From Dacryopinax spathularia (Eukaryota > Basidiomycota > Dacrymycetes > Dacrymycetales > Dacrymycetaceae), in contig JBBPFI010000006.1 in the NCBI GenBank assembly GCA_037974965.1, positions 62,001 to 126,000 on the forward strand: DNA of 64,000 nt, written 5' to 3'. Below the pieces are notes generated by a model that searched no databases, had not been told where the DNA came from, and saw only the letters and a program-made list of their open reading frames with translations. This document shows positions 36,198-47,778 of this stretch, piece after piece. Positions within the stretch are counted from its first letter, which is position 1. Every line of letters starts with the position of its first letter. A program made the position numbers and the translations under genes.

Positions 36198-39100
36198 CTA
36201 CAACTGCGCAGTCGTGTCCCGAAATAGATTCACAAGCTCCTGAGGATCAAATCCCCCAACGTCGTACATGACGCGACGTACTTCATGCTGGTCGAACGCA
36301 TTCCGCAGTCGCAACCGGCTGATGTAGTGCTCGATCCGGTCGACCAGGGTAACGAGAACCCGGTCCACCTGGATTGGGCCAGAGTAGCCCAGCCGCGACA
36401 GAAGCTCCTCTTCTAGCCCGTAGATTGATCCTGCTCCGGCCTCCTTCGGAAGCTCGCTGCCATCCTGAGCCGCTTCGTTCAGGAGACGGAAGATACGGCC
36501 AGAGTCTATAGCCTCCAAGCGCCTACAAAGCATGGCTAAGGAAACAAGAGTCTCCCTGGTTACGCCAAGCCCATACGGATCCGTATCGGGCCGTGTTGCC
36601 GTAGCATTAGTAGCCTGTCGCTTCTTCAGGAAGCGCCGGCCGACCAAGTCCTTTGGAAAGAGCAAGCTGAGATTCTCCGGCTGCTCAATGCCCTTCAGCT
36701 CGGTTATACCTACGTTGATGAGAATCGGTTGAAGATCTCTGATCCTCTCGAGATGAATCATATCGTCAGATGACAACTGTAATATGTGACCGTTCGGTTT
36801 GTTCGCGCTGGCATCAGCCGTCGCCGCTAATTCGTCGAGGTAAGGCTGCAGAGCCCGCCGAACATCCGAGCTGATCATGATGTGTCCTCCTTTCGCCGCC
36901 GAGCTCACGCGAGCCGCACGGTTTACGACAGGACCGAAGTAGTCCATGCGATTGGTTGTCGGATCAATCTGGCAGTGGGGTTCGCCTATATGAATGCCCA
37001 TTCGCACGGAGAGTCCTTTCTCTATCAACTTGCCGTTGTCATCGTATTCCGCACGCCCATCGTCGCAGGCAAGCAACTCTGGCAGCCACTCTTCCTTCAA
37101 CAGCTCGACCTGAGCTTGCAGGCAAAAGCGAACCGCCGACAGTAAACTGGAGAATGCGAGAACGAACGCATCGCCTTCCGTTTTGACCTCGTAGGCGCCG
37201 CACAGCCTAGCAACCCGGCGCATGCAGCTATTGTGGATCTCCAAGCACCTATGCATCGGCCCTTCGCTCCGCTCCCATAACATGGTGGAGTTACGGATGT
37301 CGGTAAACACCAGGACGACCATCCCTTCCGGTCCTTTCTCTGCCGAGTTGTCGCGCAAAAGTAACGAACCAGCCTGTCTGCGTGCCTTATCCAGCTCCGC
37401 CTGCGACAGAAAGCGATCGGAAAGCATTACGACCATTACCTGCACGTTACCGGTGGCCCCATAGGCGAGCGCAAGGTCACGGAGATCTTGTGCAGCGGAC
37501 ATACGAGCGTGCGATGAATATTGCTTTTGTACGACCTTTCTCGCGGCATCCTTCTTCACATATCGCCAGAGTTCGGCGTTGCCTATGATGGCGAATTGCT
37601 CGTCGCGGGAAAGCGTCAACTTCGTTATGCTTGGTGCCGGATGAATGATCGGTGACTTGGCGAAAAATCCGAAAGCGCGAGAAACCGCAAGCTCGCCGTC
37701 CAAGATACCTTGGGGTGTAACGAGCGTTTCAGCCTTTGTGATCCGTTCCTTTTCGACGGCGTCCATTGGGGTATGTACAGTGGTAAGGACTTCACACTCG
37801 TTCGGCCGTCCAAGAATTGCCTCGACGTTGCCGGCGTTGGCAATATAGAGGGTATTGCCCTTGATGTAAGCGACGCAGGCGCAAGCACCGAACCGAAGCT
37901 CGGGGTGAACAACTGACGCATTGCCGCAGGGGGGAGCGAGTCCAGCGTTCATCGGAAGAGCCAGTCCAGTCCCATTGACGATGCTGTCGTAGAAATCCTT
38001 GTTGAGCTTGAGGAAGGCTCTCCGCAATGCATCGGTAACGTCGCCGAGCTCCGGAAGTTTTTCCGTATACGCTAACTCTTGCTCAAAAGCAAGCGGGAAA
38101 TGAGACGCGAGATACCGAGTAAGTGGGTTGAGATATTCGGTCAAATCGTCGGTTCCTGGATTGCTAGGATTTGAGGGCTCTTCCCTTGTAAAGATGCCGA
38201 AGAGGCATTCATCGTCATGACCGCGATACTTTGGAACGACCATGTCAAATGAGCCCATCAGGTTCTCGCCCAAAGCTTCGGACACATCGTACCGCATCCC
38301 GTTCAGAGAAGAAGCGGTTGTACGTATACGACACCGCGCTGTTTCTTCGGGCAAATAAACCGCCTCGGACAATGTGACATCCATCAGACCGAGCGATTCG
38401 AGACCAGTGAGCGTGCGGAAGTCGGCGGCGTTCACGCGATCCTTTGCTTGGCCAGGTTGCGGCTTGTCAATCGTGAACATTTTGTTACCCGAGAGGTTGA
38501 GCATTCTAAGCTCTTGATTCCATATCCTGTCATTGCAGATGTTCAGAGTTGTACGACTCGCAAGGAAGACGGACATACCATTGGTAGTCATACCGGAAGT
38601 TATGAATATTATAACGCAATTGGTTGTGACCAACGTCAAGGACGGAGAGGTGGGGATATTTGTGCAGGGCGGAAGGCAAGTCGTGTAAGCTATTGCTGTT
38701 CAAGTAGAGACGGCGCATGGTGCCCCATGGTGGTAGGAACTCGCTGCGGAAGGCCATAATGTCTGTCTTGCTAAGGGAGAGTACTTCCAAGTACTTTAGA
38801 AGACGGAGTGTGTCCTCGGGAATGTTGCGTAGGGGATTGTGAGACAAGTTCAAGTGTCGCAGGTGTCTCAGCATGGACACTCGGAAGAAGACAGAATGGC
38901 CAAGGCGATTGTCTGCCAAGTACAAGGCTTTCAATGACCTCGCCAAGGGTGCATTCGCGCCGGCGGGGGCCTCCGGAAACTCCAGCACTCGGTTTGAGCT
39001 CGCGTTGAGAAGCCTAAGGGATGGGCACATCCAGATCGTTCCGGGGATTGCAGTAAGATCGTTACTGTGCACTATCAGCTCTTGAAGCGACTCCATGTCG

Positions 39101-42100
39101 CCAACAGCGTCGGGTAGATGTTTAAGGGAGGCGTTGCAGGCCGACAGCTTCACTAATCGTCTCAGCTTGGTGACTGAAGGTGGTAATTCGCCAATCCGTG
39201 AATCATCGAGACTCAGCTCGATCAGGTCTGGGAAGATTTCGAAGTCGAACGAGAGCGTCGAAAGCTTCAATTTGGAAAGATTCAACTGTCGAATACCGAT
39301 TGTTCCAATAACCGACTTGAAGGGATTGAGTTTTGTAAATGGATTGGAGTCCAATATGAGTGTCTGCAGCCTCGGTGGGAATGGCATCGTGATGTTGACG
39401 ATGTTGTTGTGCGAAGCCACGAAGCGCTCGAGCGCAACGAGCTGGGAAATGACCGAGATGTCCTGGAGCTGATTCCACGATACGACAAGTGCCTTCAAGC
39501 AAGCCAGATACCGCAACTCGCCAGGCAGAGATTGCAGTCGATTGTCAACGGCGGTGAGACTTTCCAACTGCGTAAGCTTTCCGATGCTCGGCGGCAACGC
39601 AGTAATCGCATTGTGCGAAATGTCCAATCGCTTCAGCAGGCTGAGGTCGCACACTGCAGTCGGCAGGCATTCCAAGCGGTTCATGTCTACGCGGAGATCT
39701 TGTATGGGCAAGCAGCCAATGGTCCCGGTCAGATCCGTAAGAAGATTGACATGCAGATACAGTGTCTTCAGGTGTCTGAGATTCTGCAGGCCACCGTTCA
39801 CCATCTGAAGGGTCTTGATGCGATTGTACGATAAATCCAGGAACTGCAGTCTCCTGCAGAACGAGATAGCAGCGGGGATGGTCCTCAATGCAGTACGCGA
39901 GAGATTCAGCGACTGGAGTTGCGTCGTCGCCATGCAGAAGTCTCTGGGCAGGTCCATGATCGGGTTACCCCTCAGAGAGAGATCAACGAGGTGAATTGCG
40001 ATCTTATGCAGTTGCGCCGGAATGGTCTGCAGATTCATGTTCTCCAGCTTGACACGGCCCTGAAGGTGATCGAACATCCCGTCGTATTCCTGAGCGAGCC
40101 CGTGGAGATCCGACGTTTGCAGGACGAATCGGCAGAGATACTGCAATTCTCTCCCGCCCTGAGCCTTGATCTTATCGCGCGTTGTATATCCGGCTGCAAG
40201 GAGGCGCCGCCGCAACATGACCAGAGGTTTCTCTTTCTTCAGGAGCATACGTTCTGGCCGTGAAGTCAGCACAGTCGCTAAGGAAAGGCAAAGCGGGAAA
40301 GTGTTGATCGCGCACGCAATGCGTTTCTGGCGAACGGTTCCCCTTTGACCCAGAATGAAAGAAAGCTCACCTTGACCCTTCTCGACAATGAAGAACCGAA
40401 AGCGACCAATCATACCCTCATTTTCCAGCCCAAAACGCTGCACGATACGCTGCCGAATGTCGGACGCAGTGGCCGTCAGAGGGCATTCCACAACATGCCA
40501 CGTGCCGTTAGGCCTGTAAACGCGCAGGACATACTGTGATGTTCTTAGTACATAAGGGGGGCTACGTGTAACGCCGAGCCACTCACTTTATCCTCGATCT
40601 TTGCGAACCAGTCGTCCCTCTCAGCGTAAGCCTGTTCGTTCTCCACGTGTTCAATCGCTATCGAATCCACGTCTTCCTCCTCCTCGCTTTGGTCAGGCTC
40701 GCTCTCCAGACCGTCCTCCCTTGCCATGGCTTCATCGGTCATCACGGCCCACGAGTCCGGCACCTCCCAGTCCATGTCCTCGACCAGCGAGGGCTCTGGA
40801 ACGATAGAAGGCCTCCTCTGCGGTTCAGAACTCCCAGTAGTAGTGCTCAACCTCCCGAGAAATTCGTCGGTAGCGTCCGCGCCGGCAACTGTATCGACAC
40901 TGCTTCGTGCTGGCTGCTCGCTGACGGCTCCAAAGGTGAGAAACTCCTCCGGGTTCAGATTATCGAAGTCCACATGGTCGAAGTAAGTTGTGGTCTTGAA
41001 CTCCGGATCTTCCTCTTCTGCGAAGGCGGGCTCGGAGCGCGAGTACTTCTTCGGCCTGCTCTTGATGCTTCTCGACTTACCATCGTTTGTTACAGAAGAC
41101 CGAGGCTTACCCGAGAAGGACGCGTTCGTCGGCGTCTTCGGCCCTGAGGTACCAGCTAAAGATGCCTGACTTGAACCGTTCGAGCGCACAGGTAACGGTG
41201 GAATTGGTTCACCCCCGTTAGTTTGGGAGCGCACAGGCCGCAGCGAGGTGTTTGACATCTTTTGCTTGAGTCGACCGAACATGCTGGACTTGTGGCCAAC
41301 GCCGGTGTTTGGAGAGGCCGTGGAGGAACGCGGGGAAGAACGTGAGGAGTGCGGCGTCTCAGGAGAGAATGCCTGCTCGCTTGCACTGGTTGTTGGACGC
41401 CGGCGGCCACGCGGCCGCGGAGTCGCGATGCTTTCCGGTGCGATGGAGGATCCGGCAACGCTGACGGAAACCGAGATATCTGAGCCGGCGTAAGAAGCTG
41501 AGAGGCTCGCGTGGGTCGCAAGAGAGAAACCCGTGGTCTCGGTGGGTGACACTGGAGGTGGAGTTGAAGGAGCACGGCTTGTACTGCGGAAGATGCTCGA
41601 TATAGAGGGCTTGGTGCTCTTGCGCCCGCTTCGGATGCTTGTTGCCGGGCTTTCGCAAGCAGAGTACGCCGAACCCGTGCTAGGCTTGCTGGAGTGTAAG
41701 GAGCTGGTCGATCGTGCAGGGGGAGGAGGAAAGAGAAGCTGGGTCTGCAGACGGGGCAGAGTGCGAGGATCGTACAGGCTCGACGTCCGAGAGTCTTCAC
41801 ACTCCATGGATGGAGGTCGAGCATACATGGCGTGTACGTTCGTGGTGGACGCTAAAGCCCAAGGCTGAGTCTGCGTCGGGCCAGGTGTTGATGGCTGGTA
41901 CCCAACCATGCCAGTCCATTGCATGCCAACCGCTGACGGGACCTAACGCAAAGGCCTATTAATTCTTCTTGCCATTGTTGTTTCTGAGACAGGGCGAGAC
42001 ATACCTTCGGTAAGCGCTGCTCCGGCTCCGGCCAAGGTGTGATCACCGCTCGATCCTCGTCACTCATCCTTTCCTTGATTTGCTGTGGTGTGAGATAGAC

Positions 42101-42235
42101 CGTCTCACGCTTGCTATCTCGACCAATGGCTTCTCCAGACACGAGGGTGTCAGATGAGAGATGTTCGGCGCTGGTCCCTTCGCTGTTCCTGTTCGACGTC
42201 TCGCCATTGTGCCATCGTGTGAACGGGTTGGACAT
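36198..42235 (-). CDS. Adenylate cyclase, fungal LRR-PP2C-cyclase type
   Basis: Five exons, 42235-42005, 41942-40587, 40533-40371, 40253-38579 and 38526-36198, give 1917 residues. The enzyme makes cAMP from ATP and in fungi is controlled by Ras or G-alpha and CAP. Order of parts: a ~530-residue Ser/Pro-rich leader; a Ras-association domain (YVLRVYRPNGTWHVVECPLT, then RFFIVEKGQGERMLLKKEKP); about 20 leucine-rich repeats; a PP2C-like domain beginning after a conserved LNLSGN join; and the class III cyclase domain with VVLVFTDIRNSTMLWE and KTEGDAFVLAF, supplying the two metal-binding Asp. C-terminal helices follow. The splice between LRR and PP2C part (YDYQW-IWNQELRML) matches other fungal cyclases. 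Confidence 0.96.
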
Positions 42236-42986
42236 GGTCGTCCTTCCCGTTCTTCAATGACGGGCTTGGCAGGTTCCAAGATAAACGTTATGAGCGGAGT
42301 TGAGAGGTCGTGGAACGTGTTCTGACTGTGGGCCCGACTGAGGGGGCATTCTGTATGTGAGCATTGTTAAGTCCTCTTTACCTCCGCGGTGCTTCCAAGT
42401 CGTTCCCAACCGTTCCCCTATCAAAGAAGCAGACGTCGGCACCGCCATGTGACAGCAAACCACAGATGCCGATCAGCTTTGCAAGGGTCCCCCATCAAGA
42501 AGTTACTCTGGAACAGATGTACACCAGCCTGCCCTTTGTTCATCCCTAGAAAGGCCACATCGTTGCCTGCGCGATGTAACACGCCGCATCGCCACGTCGT
42601 TCCTTCGGAGGATCATGCTCCATAGCCCGATTTCAACCTCGATGGCGATCGTCTTTACTTCTCAGCGATGTAAGCCTATCCAGCTGAGAAGAAGACAGGG
42701 TTCTCCCAACGCCGAAAGGTATACGTCCGACCCTCGACCTGTTCGCCCATCAATTGTACACATCAGGTGGCAGTGCGGTCGAGTTACCCTTCCCATAAAA
42801 TTGTGGCGAAAGCTCATGTTCACGTCTCATCGTTCGCATTCTCATCGGTATCGAGGCACATAGGACCCTGCATCGGCGGGCACGCATGACGGGGATCCCA
42901 TGGGGAAAGTCCATTGTTTTACACCAAGACGTCTCGATCTACCGGCCGGAACCGCTACGGCTCCAAACTCAATGCCATGTTCGAAT
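42236..42986. other. Promoter region of adenylate cyclase
   Basis: About 750 bases upstream of the cyclase ATG on the minus strand, and downstream of the epimerase-exostosin gene. Several small open frames exist on both strands without conserved residues. No gene or repeat is recognised. Confidence 0.5.
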
Positions 42987-45900
42987 TCATAACACTCCAT
43001 CCGGACGATCAACAACCGTCGGCCCCGGATACCGCGTTAATAGCCTCATCCTGCTCGAGTGCATCGCGAACCACATCGGCCCTCTCTTCCCCAATGCAGC
43101 CTCATGTTCCCCATCCATTGGGTACATGAACGCATCCCTGACCAGTAGCAGATTCCGCTGCAGTCGCTCTATCTCCTCCATCTTGTAACCCATCAGTACC
43201 CGTTCGACTCGCTGTAAATCTTCACGCTCTATAGTCACGGACAGCTTGGACCAGTCAAGCATATCGTGGAACGGATGCTGCGCGGCATGGCCGATAAATA
43301 CCGGAACGCATCCCGCGTAGATCGACTCTACCAGTCTGGGGGACCATCCCGCCACGCCCTCCGGGACAGGACAGAATATGGAATCGGCAAGAAGCTCCAG
43401 ATAGCTTTCGTATGCGCCGTATTGTCGCTCTGTACCCCAAACAGTGATAAGTTCGTGCTGCGACTGTAACGCAGGGCTGGTCGGCCACGACGTAGTTCGG
43501 TCACAGTTAAGTTTACGCCTTGTGAGACCACCGACGCCCCAGTATGTACCGGTGAATGCGGCCAAAACCTTCCGATCGCGCGAGCGTACCACCTTCGCTA
43601 CGTCTCCAAATGTCCGGTAAAGCTCAGGCGACATACACGTGCGAGGTGGTATGCTTGATAATCACATAAGCACGCCTTTGAGTCACAGAGCTAGCAGCTT
43701 ACACGACATCTTGAAGGGCTTTATAACACACGCTGTTCAAGTCACCATTGACAGACCAGGCGATAACGTGACGGGTGGAAGGTTCCCGCTTTGCGTGATG
43801 CCTCAGATTCCATAGCGAGAACTGCAGACGGGGTAAGCTCTCAGTTTTGGGGGATGAAAGACCCGACGTACATCAAATGACCTGCAGGCTCCGAAGTCAT
43901 GCGTGAAGGGGATGACCAGCTTGTGTGGGTCCACCGAGGGTACGCTCTTCCGAAGTCCATCCCATGCATGGTGCCACAAGCCGTCAAACCTCGCCTGATA
44001 ATGAGGAAGGAAGTACAACTCGGCATGTTCAGCTTCAACTGCAACTTGAGAAGCCATCAGCTCCATCATGGCATCAGCACTGAAGCAATGTTGCTCTTCA
44101 AGCTCGTGCAGCGGCTTTGGTAGTTCCCTGATCCACTGTTGCGCTGAGGGCGTGAATTTGGCCACGAAGATGTCCGGCCACTCCATGCCAGCACGAATCC
44201 ATTGCTTGGCTTGAGGCCGAAGCACATGCATCCATGGCTCGCTCGTCACTCTCGTCTCTAGATGATGATTGTGCTGGGACGATCCAGTTTCCGAGGGTGC
44301 CGCTGTATATGAAAATGCCTGGTCGCCGTCGACTGATTCGAAAGGGAAGCGCGTCGGAGATGGACAAGTCGAGATGACACATTGGCAATCTCCGGTGTCC
44401 ACGCATATGGTCGGATGGTCGCACAGATTCGTGCATGGTGGTAATTGCGCCTGCACCCAATGAGAGGCTGGTCCCATCTTAGTCTTCCGGAATACTAAGT
44501 CATCGTCGAGCAAGCTGAGTGCTAGTGTTCCCAGCTGCTGCCCCACATGTTCGAGCGCTCGCGAAAGACGGTCACATCTTGACTTGGGGATTGAAGCACC
44601 AAAGTCGTCCTCAGTCGCCACGCGCAGGTATTCGATGGAGTGGTCAAGCGCTATAGCAGTGATGGGTTTATATCGTCCCTAGCAAGGCGCAAAGAGTACG
44701 TACGATCTTCCGCAGCGAACGGCCATGGTTCAGGTGCTGGGCAGCAGAAAGGAGAGATGCGCCAAGGGAAGACCTCAAGGCCTCGGGAAAGCCAAGTAAA
44801 TTCACCGCCAAAGTATGCCGGCGGTCCCAACTGTCGCTCCGTGCCCGGGACGACCAGCTTGACTGCGGCCGTGTCCGCGTTTATTTCGAGTTCCCATTCG
44901 ACCAGTTGCTCGCTGGCTTCGCTGTGCCAAATGGCGTCGTGGAGGTTCTTGGCATCATCTGTCTGGCCTTTTCTGAGACCGAAGAATTCGACTTTGTCTT
45001 CGCTGTTCTGCAATGTGAGCAACCAGCGAGATTGATCAGCCCACCGAGCGGTGACGAGCATTCGAGTGGCTTGATGTTCATCATCTACTTGCCACTGTCC
45101 ATTGTACGAGTTCAAGGATCCTAAGAGACCAGAAACGTCGGCATTGATATGAACGATGCACCCATCTAGTTTTTCGATATGCGAATTGATGTTCGCATTC
45201 GCAGACGCAGAGTAACAGGAATGATCGATACGGTCGATCAAGAAGTTCTCGGTCCTAGCCAGGTGAGCGCCCACTAGGCGAATGAGTCCCTCATCAAGGG
45301 AGACTTTGGCGCGAAATCCAAGGCCATGTATAGCTTTGGCTATGCTGCCTTGATAATCATCTTCTGGGGGGAACGAACGCTGAAGTTCGAGTACAGGTGA
45401 CTGAGACCGGCTTAGATGGAGGATCTTATCCACTACTTCAGACATAGTGTTCGTTCTGACCGCGGCCACATTGTAGATCTCGTATGTTGTTCGGGATTGC
45501 GCCTTGCGCTTATCGCTTGCCAAAGAGGTGAGACGCTTGATGGCTAGCAGCATCGCGTCCACGCAATCATCGATGTGCACCAGGTCGAGCTAACCTGATC
45601 TCAGCCCGGACACACAGCAAGAAAGCATGGGTCGCTCACCTTCTCGTCAGAAGCAATATACTGCACGGGGAGATGGGAAATGGCTGGTCGGACCACAGAA
45701 GCCACGAGACGATCGACGTGGTCGTATACGCTCCCGTACACGTCGGACAGTCGAAGGGTGATAGCATGAAGAGTACCGGTGGAACGACCACCGTTGGCGA
45801 TCTCAAGCAGGCGAGCGTGAATCAATTGCTCCGCCCGGAGCTTTGAGAGGCCAAGTGGTGATGTGGGGTTGGTGGGGCCGTCCTCCTGGACCGGATGCGG

Positions 45901-46695
45901 TGCATGCGGATCATAAACGCGCCGATCGCTGGCAAAAACTAACCAAGGACGGTCGCCGCCTCTCTTCGCGGATGTATCAAGGGCCGAAAGGACTGATTTT
46001 GTACCCCTCTCGCTGACATCTAGGCAGTCTGCTTGATGGTCGGTGCACCAGTCGTCGCGCGAAACCGCAGCGAGATGTACCACACCAGCTACATCGGGCG
46101 TGATGGCCTTGTGCATTGTCGATGGGTTGCGAACATCCTCGCGGATAATATTTAGGAGCCGGCGAGCTTGCGGCTCAGCTTCGTAGAGTTCTTCGAGTTC
46201 GTTCTCATGGAATAGAAGGTCGACTACGGTAACGGGGGTAGATGCACCGACTAGGCGCCGGACCAGATGCTTGCCTGTCGAGGTATAAGCGCGGTTCGTA
46301 CGGAGCATGCCAGCATTACCTATCATACCGCCGCCCCCGGTGATCACAACGCGACCGTTGGTTACCAGCTCTGTGATATGGGCGTCCGGATCTTTCATTC
46401 GCGTACGCTGCTTTTGAAGCTGATACATCTCGTACTTCTCCTTTAGCGTGATGGGCCATGGTGACGCCTTGATCTTGAACTTGGAGAAGTCCTTCAGGCC
46501 TTGTCTGTAAGTGACGACCAATGTTTAGAGGGATGAATGCGTTACCGACGCAAATACGAGGCCTATAACGAGACAGAGACCAAAGATGCCGTACCGAAGC
46601 ACCCTTTGGCTCCGCGGTTTCTGATGATCATGGTTGCGACGCGACACGGATGTTTTTCCGCTTGGTCCGGGCGACGTCGCTCTGGTAAAGGGCAT
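42987..46695 (-). CDS. Fusion protein: NAD-dependent epimerase/dehydratase + exostosin-type glycosyltransferase (GT47)
   Basis: Seven exons, 46695-46550, 46504-46320, 46274-45640, 45589-44704, 44650-43872, 43821-43703 and 43653-42987, sum to 1138 residues in frame. The N-terminus is short and basic, then one hydrophobic segment (YGIFGLCLVIGLVFA), a likely type II signal anchor that would place the rest in the Golgi/ER lumen. Next comes an extended-SDR domain: VVITGGGGMIGKHLVRRLV (nucleotide-binding glycines), VVHLAAVSRDD, LVFASD, PLGLSKLRAEQ and ITLRLSDVYG. A middle ~180-residue region looks like a beta-rich domain. The C-terminal third is GT47: PHYQARFDGLWHHAWDG, VIPFTHDFGACRSFD, DVVIPPRTCMSPELY, KVLAAFTGTYWG, SIFCPVPEGVAGWSPRLVES and IYAGCVPVFIG. 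The SDR Tyr of YxxxK is Leu (LGLSK). Exon 1-2 joining uses a GTCGGT donor and is the least certain part. Confidence 0.85.
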
Positions 46696-47053
46696 TTCTC
46701 GAGCGAATTTGGGTCGCGGATCTCAGTAACCTCAAAGGCAAAAAAGATGGAGGGTCAAGAAGGCAGAGGGACCTTCGTCTTTTAGGCTACCATAAGACCT
46801 CCTTCAGACAAGCCTTCGCATGCGCCTGGAGTTCAACCAGCCATCTGGTATGACGAGGAGGCTTGCCACTTCATTCCATATTCACAGCCTTTGACCACTT
46901 GCAATGTACATGATTATGGCCGGTATGTTGCCTACAAAACGAAAGGAGACATGAACGCAGTTGATTAATACAGGTTTAATGCTCGACGGTGGACTTGAAT
47001 AGAGGTAGTTGGGGATTAAGCGGATCAGTGATGGACGGTATAAATAGATAGGG
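46696..47053. other. Short intergenic region upstream of the fusion gene
   Basis: About 360 bases between the start of the epimerase-GT47 gene and the stop of the next minus-strand gene. An open frame (46882-47193 minus) overlaps the neighbour's end and has no recognisable content. Confidence 0.5.
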
Positions 47054-47632
47054 TCATACAGCCAGCCGCCTGGGCCGCGGGCCGTCGCCAAATCGAGCGA
47101 TCGTAGCGAACTTGCGCTTGGAGGAGGCGTCAGGAGCGGGTGAAGCAGCAACTTTGGTTGAAAAGGGAAGTTTGGCTTGAACGGGCTGTGCACCCTTTGG
47201 GATGCTGTATCGCAACCTCAGGCTCAGAAGCTGTATTGCACCCTTCGCCTCAGTACGCTCCAAATGTGCTGCGCGGGTATCCACTACAGGAGGATCAGCC
47301 GACGGGGTCTTTTCCAAGACAACAGTAAGCTCACTGATTTTGGTATAAACGGTAAAGAGTTCTTCGGCAAGATCGGCCAGCAGAAGATGGTTCTCCCGGA
47401 CAGTCAAGTATGAGTGCACATTGGTAAGGGCCGTTTCCATGATCTGCGTCACGAGGTGCAATTTTTCGTAATCGGTCTGCGCATGAATGCCAAATGGCGA
47501 GGCATGAGACTGATAATTGACGATTTCTAGGAGTAAAGAAAGTGGTGGCGGTTGCCGATAAGTGGAGGGAATGCAGGATTCCACCGCGCCAACGACGAGC
47601 ATTCCTACGGCGACCCAGCGAGCCATGATCAT
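47054..47632 (-). CDS. Uncharacterised 190-192 residue protein
   Basis: I do not recognise a family. Two ATGs compete, 47632 (MIM) and 47626 (MARW). A short hydrophobic stretch (WVAVGMLVVGAV) follows the start and might be a weak signal or anchor, though it is only ~12 residues. The middle (about residues 55-110) is a regular helical pattern, EKLHLVTQIMETALTNVHSY and LADLAEELFTVYTKISELTV, suggesting a coiled-coil or helical bundle. The C-terminus is basic and Pro/Ser-rich (SSKRKFATIARFGDGPRPRR). An upstream exon cannot be excluded. The next gene's stop is only about 150 bases away. Confidence 0.55.
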   Translation of the reverse strand: MIMARWVAVGMLVVGAVESCIPSTYRQPPPLSLLLEIVNYQSHASPFGIHAQTDYEKLHLVTQIMETALTNVHSYLTVRENHLLLADLAEELFTVYTKISELTVVLEKTPSADPPVVDTRAAHLERTEAKGAIQLLSLRLRYSIPKGAQPVQAKLPFSTKVAASPAPDASSKRKFATIARFGDGPRPRRLAV

Positions 47633-47778
47633 CGATTTCTCATGCCCTCGAGGGAATATGGAAAGAGAGAAAGCCTTTTGAGCGATGGTCCATGACTTTG
47701 CGAGTTGAACCGTCTCCTTGCAAATGTCAAGTGCCTAGCCCAGAGTGAGCGGTATACAGAAATTTCCGGCGGACTCCA

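Noticed and set aside
40919-41147. Open frames on the plus strand over the cyclase leader
   Set aside because: They are shadows of the Ser/Pro-rich coding exon, whose splice phases fit the cyclase gene.
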